From CAZSDU01 sp963662525 (GTDB taxonomy: Bacteria > Bacteroidota > Bacteroidia > Bacteroidales > FEN-979), in contig OY759717.1 in the NCBI GenBank assembly GCA_963662525.1, positions 2,728,001-2,792,000 of the forward strand: a stretch of DNA of 64,000 nt, in the 5' to 3' direction. Within the stretch, counting starts at the first letter, position 1. Every line of letters begins with the position of its first letter. This document shows, piece by piece, positions 18,907 to 26,003 of the stretch. The notes beneath the pieces were generated by a model that made no database searches, was not told the DNA's origin, and was given only the letters and a program-made list of their open reading frames with translations. The position numbers and the translations under genes were made by a program.

Positions 18907-20541
18907 ATGAATAAATTTATTGTCATTCTCGGAAGTATTTTCTGTATTTTTCTTTCGGTTGCTGTATCTGCTCAAAATGAAAGCGGAGATGATTATGGCA
19001 TACCTTATAAAACAAACAGATCACCCTTGTTCGGAAAAGATATTGTCATCCATGACCAACCTGATCGTGATCAGCGAAACGTGGCTGTTTGCTCTGCTTT
19101 TAATGGATGGCTTTATGCTGCTTATTACTATACAACCGAACCAGCTGGTAATCCTGCTATTGTGATGCTGAAGTCTGTTGATAAAGGAATTTCCTGGACT
19201 GTTCTTTGGGATTCATATTTGGATGTTACAAATTCTAAATTCTCATCAATAAAATTATTGACAACGGGTAATTCTATTACAAATCTTAAATTATTCATGG
19301 CCACAATGTGTAAGAATGATTATTTTATGGATATTGGCGAAGGCATGGTGATCCGGTATAACGGAGAAACAGGAGAATATGAGGATGGAATAATAGATAA
19401 GATGGATATTTATGATATTTCAATTGCCTCTGATTTACAATACCCGTCATCTTCTTCCAACACTCTTGGAATTCTTTATTCCCGATATTCAAATGCGGGA
19501 GATTCCATTATTTTTTGTTCTTCAAGCAATGGGGGATTGTCAATCGATAGCAGACATGCTATCGCCATTATCGGAAGCCATCCCCATAAAGTTTCACTTG
19601 CTTTTGGCAGGAGCCAGTCATGGAATGGTGGAAGATACTTTGCAGCGTGGGAAGAAAAAGATGATTATGGTTCTGTCCCGGGTCGTATTTATACAGCTCA
19701 CACTGATCCGGATTTTAATAGTCCTTTTACAGCCCCAGTTAATCTTGATGGGATAGATCCGGCAAATGCCAATTTATGCAGGAATCCGGTTATCGCTTGT
19801 CAATATAACAATGTGGATAATGATAGTTCGAACTTAACCGAAATCGTTTTGTTTGACAAATTTGACGAATCAACACAGAATTATGAAGTCAAAGGGTATT
19901 ATAATTTGCAGGCAACAAACCATACAAATTATAAAAAACTGAATATCCCCGATTTTCTTCATAATGGCCTTCAGCCTGATATCTGTTTCAACCCTTTTGA
20001 TTCGACATTCATGATGACATATTTTGACTCAACCGAAAAAAAACTTCCCTTTCTTGTCAATGATTTTCGTTTAAGAAATCCCAATCAATGGAATATCATT
20101 TCTTCGGGGTATAATGACAGTACAAACCTTTCCGCTCCATGCCCTAAAGTAAACTTAGATTTTGAACAACATAAAGGAATAAATGTTTGGTCATCTGATC
20201 AAATAACCGGTGACGGGATCGCCATGTTCGATGCCCAGTATAGCACATTGACAGGTATCTCTGAAAGCAACAGAACACAAGATGTTTATCTTGTCGGGGT
20301 ATATCCGAATCCTTGCAATACAACCATTACCATTGATTTTGAACTGCAAAAAGGTGAGAATATTACTATAACCCTGTATAATATACTTGGCCAGCCTATA
20401 AAAGTACTCACCAACCAGCAATTTTCTACGGGGAGGCATTTGGTAAAATCCGATTTATCTGATCTGTCTCCAGGCAGTTATGTTTATACCCTGAAAACCG
20501 ATGATTTTTCATGCCCGGGCAAAATCAGTGTTGTGAGATGA
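18907..20541 (+). CDS. T9SS-exported protein with BNR/sialidase-like repeats
   Basis: A 544-residue secreted protein with a signal peptide ending VSAQ. The middle contains repeated segments such as MLKSVDKGISWTVLWDS and SSSNGGLSIDS that resemble BNR (Asp-box) blades, so a propeller fold is likely, but no enzymatic signature is evident. The C-terminal ~80 residues form a type A T9SS sorting domain: VGVYPNPCNTTITIDF, then ITLYNILGQPIKVL, and SPGSYVYTLKTDD. The protein is expected on the cell surface or released. It stands alone between a terminator and a phosphoesterase gene. Confidence 0.75.
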   Translation: MNKFIVILGSIFCIFLSVAVSAQNESGDDYGIPYKTNRSPLFGKDIVIHDQPDRDQRNVAVCSAFNGWLYAAYYYTTEPAGNPAIVMLKSVDKGISWTVLWDSYLDVTNSKFSSIKLLTTGNSITNLKLFMATMCKNDYFMDIGEGMVIRYNGETGEYEDGIIDKMDIYDISIASDLQYPSSSSNTLGILYSRYSNAGDSIIFCSSSNGGLSIDSRHAIAIIGSHPHKVSLAFGRSQSWNGGRYFAAWEEKDDYGSVPGRIYTAHTDPDFNSPFTAPVNLDGIDPANANLCRNPVIACQYNNVDNDSSNLTEIVLFDKFDESTQNYEVKGYYNLQATNHTNYKKLNIPDFLHNGLQPDICFNPFDSTFMMTYFDSTEKKLPFLVNDFRLRNPNQWNIISSGYNDSTNLSAPCPKVNLDFEQHKGINVWSSDQITGDGIAMFDAQYSTLTGISESNRTQDVYLVGVYPNPCNTTITIDFELQKGENITITLYNILGQPIKVLTNQQFSTGRHLVKSDLSDLSPGSYVYTLKTDDFSCPGKISVVR

Positions 20542-20570
20542 TCAGAGATACTGAAGTAATGATTTAATAT

Positions 20571-21491
20571 ATGTTCCATGAAAAATCCTTGATGCCAGCT
20601 ATATCTCGTCACGGCTTTCTCCCATTTTTTCTTTTTTGTTGTTTCATCACCCTCTATGGTCAGCAAAAGGAGATCATTGAAATTGGCATCCTTACCGATT
20701 GCCAATACTGTAATTGCGAATCCGGCGAAGACCGCTTTTATACAAACTCACTTAAAAAGCTGGACAGTTGCATCAACTTCTTCAACAGCCAGAACCTGGA
20801 TGCCGTGTTTCATCTGGGCGATATCATAGATCATGGATTTTCCAGTTATGATAGCGTTGTTCCCCGTTTTCATAAATTTTCGGCCCCCGTCTTTTTTGTG
20901 ATGGGTAATCATGATTATGCTGTGAAGGATGAAGAGAAGAAAGAAGTTTTAAGGAAACTTGAAATGAAGGATGCATTTTATTCTGTGATCATCGGCAACT
21001 GGAAGTTCATCGTGCTTAACGGCGATGATCTGAGCTTTTTAAACCTGCAAAACGAAAATCAAAAAAAAGAAAGAAATGCATTGATCATCGATCTGATGCA
21101 GAGCCTGAGGTGCAATTTTATGCCCTGGAACGGGGGAATAGGATCAGTCCAGATGACCTGGCTGGAAAAAGAATTGACAGAGGCTGATGCATCTCAAAGA
21201 AAGGTCATTGTATTATGTCATTTCCCTGTCTATCCCCAGGATTGCTATAACCTTTGGAATGACCAGGCACTTCTGGCCCTGCTCTGGAAGCATTCTTCCG
21301 TAAAAGCATACTTCAACGGACATTATCATGCAGGAAATTATGGATTCAGAAATGGGATTCATTTCGTGAATTTTAAAGGAATGGTACAAACGCCCACCAA
21401 TGCCTATGCCAAAGTAACTTTGACGGCTGACAGTATTTTCATTGATGGTTATGGGCGGGAGCCCAGTCGCAGGCTTAATATTTCCTGGTAG
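20571..21491 (+). CDS. Calcineurin-like metallophosphoesterase
   Basis: A 306-residue binuclear metallophosphoesterase. The motifs are in order: ILTDCQYC (metal Asp), HLGDIIDHG, FVMGNHDY, LCHFPVYPQD and FNGHYHAGNYG. The pattern with Cys-rich DCQYCNCE after the first Asp resembles the Mn-dependent ADP-ribose/CDP-alcohol diphosphatase group. The first ~30 residues are hydrophobic (FLPFFLFCCFITLYGQQ) and likely a signal peptide, so the enzyme may act outside the cytoplasm. The 3' end overlaps the convergent arfB gene by 17 bp. Confidence 0.82.
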   Translation: MFHEKSLMPAISRHGFLPFFLFCCFITLYGQQKEIIEIGILTDCQYCNCESGEDRFYTNSLKKLDSCINFFNSQNLDAVFHLGDIIDHGFSSYDSVVPRFHKFSAPVFFVMGNHDYAVKDEEKKEVLRKLEMKDAFYSVIIGNWKFIVLNGDDLSFLNLQNENQKKERNALIIDLMQSLRCNFMPWNGGIGSVQMTWLEKELTEADASQRKVIVLCHFPVYPQDCYNLWNDQALLALLWKHSSVKAYFNGHYHAGNYGFRNGIHFVNFKGMVQTPTNAYAKVTLTADSIFIDGYGREPSRRLNISW

Positions 21492-21882
21492 CTTTAATTT
21501 CTGAGCGTATTCTTTTATCCTCAAGCCTTTTTTCTTTTGCAGCCCTGGTAGACCTGGTCGGTTTTCTTTTTTTTCTTGGTGTCAGGGCATGCTCAAGCAA
21601 GGTGTAGAATTTTTCGATTGACTTTTGTTTGTTTTGAAATTGAGAGCGCTCAGATTGTGAGACTATGATCAGAATTCCATCCTGGTTTAATTTTTTACCA
21701 AGCTTTGGCGCAATGATCTCTTTTTCTTCATCAGTTAGCAACGCCGAATGAAGAAGATCAAAGCGTAATTCAATTTTTGTGCTGACTTTATTAACATGCT
21801 GTCCGCCGGGTCCGCTGCTCCTTGATGCAACGAAAATGAATTCACTGCTGAAGTCCCTGCTAATGAATAAAGGTTCAGGCAT
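21475..21882 (-). CDS. arfB: Peptidyl-tRNA hydrolase ArfB (ribosome rescue)
   Basis: A small class I release-factor homologue of 135 residues that hydrolyses peptidyl-tRNA on stalled ribosomes. The catalytic GGQ is in SSGPGGQHVNKVSTKIEL at about residues 23-40. The C-terminal third is the expected Lys/Arg-rich tail that threads into the mRNA channel (TPRKKRKPTRSTRAAKEKR). Its start overlaps the end of the upstream membrane-protein gene by 8 bp. No codon-recognition domain is present, which separates it from RF1/RF2. Confidence 0.92.
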   Translation of the reverse strand: MPEPLFISRDFSSEFIFVASRSSGPGGQHVNKVSTKIELRFDLLHSALLTDEEKEIIAPKLGKKLNQDGILIIVSQSERSQFQNKQKSIEKFYTLLEHALTPRKKRKPTRSTRAAKEKRLEDKRIRSEIKATRKY

Positions 21883-22648
21883 AGTGTGCGCTATGATTAA
21901 CAGAAACAGTTATTTTTCTTATCATTAATGCCGAAAAGAGCAGTACGGTTCCAACCGGAATGGAGAAACTTACAAAATAGGAATTTGGCTGTAAAGCCCA
22001 GAGAGGAAGCGTGAAAAAAATGTCGGGAAAGTAATTTACCCAATACCCGAAATCAGAAGATATGTATATTACCGGAAAATTAAAGGTAACAGCAAGGATG
22101 ACAAAGGCTGGTTTATAGCGTAAGCCGGTATGAAACAGACCCAGGACAGATTCAATCAGAACGATGAAAGTAAACAGCTTTAAAATCCATAAAAGATGGA
22201 TAAGGAAGTTCATGTTATTCCTGTCCCTGTCGTTATAATCCTTATCTGTCCTGGCGAAATATATTTTTCGCCAGCCTGATTCACCAGGCATAGCGAATGT
22301 CCCCCAATCGAATGTATGTCTCAGCATGGGAGAACATCCCATCAGGGATGCCTTCGCGGGTTTGACCATATTTTTTTTAACGAACTCCTCAAGTGTTGGC
22401 TCTTTTTGCAGCCAGGGGCTGTCGTAGAAACTTACCCTTGAACCAGCCGGCATCAGAATAGCGGTGTCGGTATAACCCCGGAGCAGAAAAGACTGGGATG
22501 TATTATTGATCACATGGAATTCAGGGATGTCTTTTACAGTGGATTTTCGAAATACATCTGAAAAGAAGAAAAGCAGCATTAATACCAGCATGACAAGTGA
22601 TACAAGATAGCATGGCCGCCACCAGTTATTTGTCGTACCAGCCTGCAT
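21875..22648 (-). CDS. Integral membrane protein of unknown function
   Basis: With the ATG at 22646-22648 the product is 257 residues; the longer frame would lie inside the carbonic-anhydrase gene. A first membrane segment at about 13-30 (LVSLVMLVLMLLFFFSDVF) is followed by an extracytoplasmic domain of ~100 residues (FHVINNTSQSFLLRGY, then MLRHTFDWGTFAMPG) and three further hydrophobic segments. I do not recognise the family. It overlaps both neighbours (23 bp with the carbonic anhydrase gene, 8 bp with arfB), so it is translated as part of that operon. Confidence 0.7.
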   Translation of the reverse strand: MQAGTTNNWWRPCYLVSLVMLVLMLLFFFSDVFRKSTVKDIPEFHVINNTSQSFLLRGYTDTAILMPAGSRVSFYDSPWLQKEPTLEEFVKKNMVKPAKASLMGCSPMLRHTFDWGTFAMPGESGWRKIYFARTDKDYNDRDRNNMNFLIHLLWILKLFTFIVLIESVLGLFHTGLRYKPAFVILAVTFNFPVIYISSDFGYWVNYFPDIFFTLPLWALQPNSYFVSFSIPVGTVLLFSALMIRKITVSVNHSAHYA

Positions 22649-23141
22649 ACATATGGTAATTTCGTGAAATTCGGTTAACCTGGCCTTCGAGCAAGCCGGG
22701 ATCGATGTCTTTGATCTTCCTGCCAGGAAGTCCGGCCCATACACTACCGGATTCCACATGGGTTCCTTCGGTGATCAATGACCCGGCTCCGATGATGGAA
22801 TTACTTTCGATAATTGCGCCATCCATAATGATTGCACCCATGCCGACCAGTACATTATCATGTATGGTACAGCCGTGGATGATGGCATTGTGGGCAATGG
22901 ATACATTATTCCCAATCGTCACAGGCCATTTCTGATAAGTACAATGCACGATTGCCCCATCCTGAATATTGACATTATTGCCTATCCTGATGGCATGAAC
23001 ATCTCCCCTGATTACCGCATTAAACCATATACTACAATCATTACCCAGGATCACATCTCCGGTGATGGTGGCGTTATCAGCCAGAAAGCAATTTTCACCG
23101 AAAACAGGTAAAACACCTTTTACAGCTTTGATCAGTGCCAT
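22626..23141 (-). CDS. Gamma-carbonic-anhydrase family hexapeptide protein
   Basis: A 171-residue left-handed beta-helix protein built of hexapeptide turns (NATITGDVILGNDCSIWFNA, NNVSIAHNAIIHGCTI). Three histidines at the positions expected for the metal site are present: one in GAIVHCTY, one in SIAHNAIIHG (first His) and one at its end. Family members may hydrate CO2 or act as trimeric acyltransferase-like proteins, and many bacterial copies have uncertain activity. It lies 3 bp after nadB and overlaps the next gene by 23 bp. Confidence 0.88.
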   Translation of the reverse strand: MALIKAVKGVLPVFGENCFLADNATITGDVILGNDCSIWFNAVIRGDVHAIRIGNNVNIQDGAIVHCTYQKWPVTIGNNVSIAHNAIIHGCTIHDNVLVGMGAIIMDGAIIESNSIIGAGSLITEGTHVESGSVWAGLPGRKIKDIDPGLLEGQVNRISRNYHMYAGWYDK

Positions 23142-23144
23142 CGT

Positions 23145-24719
23145 TTATACATTAGGAGAAACCCTTGGATAATCAAGTGAATAATGAAGGCCGCGACTTT
23201 CATGCCGCTTTCTGGCCGCTTTAATGATCAGGTAACCGATGTTGATCAGGCTTCTGAGTTCACACAATCGTGGCGTTAATATGGATTTATGATAAAGATC
23301 TTCGGTTTCCCGGTAAAGTAATTCAAGCCGGTCAAAAGCTCGTTGAAGGCGAAGGTCCGAACGTACAATACCGACATAGCTGCTCATGATTGCCTGTAAC
23401 TCTTTTTTTGACTGGGTGATCAGCACCATTTCCTCATTCAGTACCATGCCTTCTGCATTCCAGTCGGGAATCTCTTCTTTCAGATGAATGTTTTTTATTT
23501 GCATGATTGCATCCTGGCTGGCTCTGTGAGAAAATACGAGGGATTCAAGCAGGGAATTTGATGCCAGCCGGTTAGCCCCATGCAACCCGGTGGAGGAGCA
23601 TTCGCCGGATGCATAAAGGTGAATGATTGAACTCTGTCCGGCTTCATCCACTTTGATTCCTCCGCAGGTATAATGGGCAGCCGGCACAACCGGGATCATA
23701 TCCTTGCTGATATCGATACCCATGCTGAGACATTTGGCGTAAATGTTAGGAAAATGGTTAATCAGTTCGTTTTTATTCAGGTGCCGGCAATCGAGATAAA
23801 GGTAATCTTCCCCGCTTAGTTTAAGTTCATTGTCGATGGCCCTTGCCACAATATCGCGGGGAGCAAGGGATAATCTTGCATCGTATTTATGCATGAATTC
23901 TTTGCCGTCCCTGGTCTTTAATACACCACCAAACCCACGCATAGCCTCGGTAATCAGGAAAGCGGGCTTTTCTTCAGGATGATACAGCGCCGTTGGATGG
24001 AACTGGATAAATTCCATGTTCTCGACAGTTCCCTTGGCACGGTAAACCATAGCAATGCCATCACCGGTTGAGATGAGTGGATTGGTCGTATTGTTATACA
24101 CGTTCCCGGCACCACCAGTTGCGATTAATGTGACTTTTGAAAGAATCGTATCCACGAGATGAGTTCTGGGATTGAGCACATATACCCCATAACAGGTAAT
24201 ATCCGGAGTACGGCGGTTGACTTCCACCCCGAGGTGATGCTGGGTGATGATATCAATGGTGAAATAATCCTCCAGTATCTCGATATTGGGATGTTTTTTC
24301 ACCTGGTCGAGAAGCGTGTTCTCGATTTCTTTTCCGGTACTGTCTTTATGATGAAGCACACGATACTCGGAATGACCGCCTTCCTTGGCAAGATCAAATT
24401 TCCCTGTTTTGGTTTTATCGAATTTTGTCCCCCATTTGATCAGTTCCCGGATGCGTTCAGTAGATTCCTGAATCGTGAATCTTACTACTTTTTCATCACA
24501 AAGCCCGTCACCGGCTATAAGGGTATCATGGATATGTTTTTCGAAGGAATCGGGGGTATACATTACCGCGGCAATGCCGCCCTGTGCCCAGCTTGTAGCC
24601 GTATCATCCATCCTGGACTTGGTAACAATGCACACCTTGCCATGTTTTGCCACTTTAATGGCAAAAGTAAGCCCGGCAATACCGGATCCGATAACCAGGA
24701 AATCAACGTTTTTTCTCAT
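23145..24719 (-). CDS. nadB: L-aspartate oxidase
   Basis: FAD enzyme of de novo NAD synthesis that converts L-aspartate to iminoaspartate, with oxygen or fumarate as acceptor. The 524-residue protein starts with the dinucleotide-binding fold FLVIGSGIAGLTFAIKVA. It carries TSWAQGGIAAVM, GGHSEYRVLHHKDSTG, MEFIQFHPTALYHP and ASGECSSTGLHGANRLASNS, all typical of NadB and the related fumarate reductase flavoprotein. nadA and nadC are not in the window. It sits between sucB and a carbonic-anhydrase-like gene in a minus-strand run. Confidence 0.95.
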   Translation of the reverse strand: MRKNVDFLVIGSGIAGLTFAIKVAKHGKVCIVTKSRMDDTATSWAQGGIAAVMYTPDSFEKHIHDTLIAGDGLCDEKVVRFTIQESTERIRELIKWGTKFDKTKTGKFDLAKEGGHSEYRVLHHKDSTGKEIENTLLDQVKKHPNIEILEDYFTIDIITQHHLGVEVNRRTPDITCYGVYVLNPRTHLVDTILSKVTLIATGGAGNVYNNTTNPLISTGDGIAMVYRAKGTVENMEFIQFHPTALYHPEEKPAFLITEAMRGFGGVLKTRDGKEFMHKYDARLSLAPRDIVARAIDNELKLSGEDYLYLDCRHLNKNELINHFPNIYAKCLSMGIDISKDMIPVVPAAHYTCGGIKVDEAGQSSIIHLYASGECSSTGLHGANRLASNSLLESLVFSHRASQDAIMQIKNIHLKEEIPDWNAEGMVLNEEMVLITQSKKELQAIMSSYVGIVRSDLRLQRAFDRLELLYRETEDLYHKSILTPRLCELRSLINIGYLIIKAARKRHESRGLHYSLDYPRVSPNV

Positions 24720-24729
24720 TCAGTTATGA

Positions 24730-25911
24730 TTATAAATCCAATAGCAATTTCATGGGATCATATCCCACGGTCAGCATTTTCATAGGATCCTCAATCAGTT
24801 CTTTTACTTTCACCAGGAACCCGACAGATTCCTTTCCGTCAATAATCCTATGGTCATAGGAGAGAGCCACATACATCATGGGTGCAATGACCACCTGCCC
24901 ATTCAGGGCAATGGGTCTTTCCTGCATTTTATGCATACCCAGAATGGCCGATTGAGGAGGATTAAGGATAGGGGTCGACATCAGGGATCCGAAAACGCCA
25001 CCATTGGTAATAGTGAATGTTCCTCCCTTCATATCGTCGATGGTGATCCTGTTATCTCTTGCCTTGATGGCCAGTTCTTTGATCTTTGTCTCCAGCTCAG
25101 CCAGGCCCAGGGTTTCCGCATTCCGTACCACAGGAACTATCAGTCCTTTCGGTGCGCTGACCGCGATTCCGATATCCACAAATCTTGGGGTGACCAGTTC
25201 ATCTCCATCGATCATTGAGTTAAGCTGGGGATATTCCTGTAATGCCAGTGTCACTGCTTTAGCAAAAAACGACATGAAGCCGATTCCCGTGCCGAAACGG
25301 TCTTTGAACTCCTCATTGTGTTTTGCCTTTATATGAAGTACTGTGCTCATGTTGATCTCATTGAAAGTGGTCAGCATGGCCGTCTGGTTCTTCACCGAAA
25401 CGAGGCGCTCAGCCAGTTTAAGCCGGAGGGTCGTCAGCTTTTTCCGGTCTTCCTCCCGGCTACCCTGTAACCGGTTGAGCTGAGGTCCTTCCTTTTTCTG
25501 GCTGACAAACGATTCAATATCTTTTCTGGTAATTTTCTTTCCAGGAAAGGCTTTCTGGATTTCCTGGACATTTACTTTCTTCTCCTCAATAATTTTCTTG
25601 GCCAGGGGGGAGGCGTGTAATTCAGCTTGTGAGTTGGTGAGTTGGTGAGTTGGTGAGTTGGTGACTTTTTTACCTTCTCCTGATTCGATGGTTGCAATGA
25701 CAGCTCCGACTGAAACCGTTTCTCCTTCCTTTGTCAGAATTTTTATGGTTCCTGATTCAGGGGCAGCGATGGGAAAGGAAGCTTTGTCGGAATCGATTTC
25801 AACAATTTCCTGGTCTTTATCAACAATATCTCCGTCATTTACCAGCCATTTGGCTAATTGGACCTGGGTGATGGACTCACCCGGGCTGGGAATTTTTATT
25901 TCAAGTGACAT
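24730..25911 (-). CDS. sucB: 2-oxoglutarate dehydrogenase E2 (dihydrolipoyl succinyltransferase)
   Basis: Core acyltransferase of the 2-oxoglutarate dehydrogenase complex (TCA cycle). The 393 residues comprise one N-terminal lipoyl domain with EIDSDKASFPIAAPESG (lipoyl Lys near 43), a peripheral-subunit-binding domain (ASPLAKKIIEEKKVNV, about 100-140), and the catalytic domain ending in LSYDHRIIDGKESVGF with its active-site His and Asp. The linker at about residues 83-94 (TNSPTHQLTNSQ) is encoded by an 8-bp microsatellite, which is unusual. sucA lies 92 bp upstream; no E3 gene is nearby. Confidence 0.94.
   Translation of the reverse strand: MSLEIKIPSPGESITQVQLAKWLVNDGDIVDKDQEIVEIDSDKASFPIAAPESGTIKILTKEGETVSVGAVIATIESGEGKKVTNSPTHQLTNSQAELHASPLAKKIIEEKKVNVQEIQKAFPGKKITRKDIESFVSQKKEGPQLNRLQGSREEDRKKLTTLRLKLAERLVSVKNQTAMLTTFNEINMSTVLHIKAKHNEEFKDRFGTGIGFMSFFAKAVTLALQEYPQLNSMIDGDELVTPRFVDIGIAVSAPKGLIVPVVRNAETLGLAELETKIKELAIKARDNRITIDDMKGGTFTITNGGVFGSLMSTPILNPPQSAILGMHKMQERPIALNGQVVIAPMMYVALSYDHRIIDGKESVGFLVKVKELIEDPMKMLTVGYDPMKLLLDL
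25631..25665. repeat. Octamer microsatellite inside sucB
   Basis: Four exact copies of GAGTTGGT plus a partial copy (GAC). Read on the coding strand it is ACCAACTC repeated, and it encodes the linker between the lipoyl and E3-binding domains. Confidence 0.88.
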
Positions 25912-26003
25912 CAGACTATATTTAAATTACAACAAAGTAATGCTTATGCATAAATCGATTATACGGATATTTTATAAAAATGTTCCGGTTTCATGTTGCA
26001 GAC

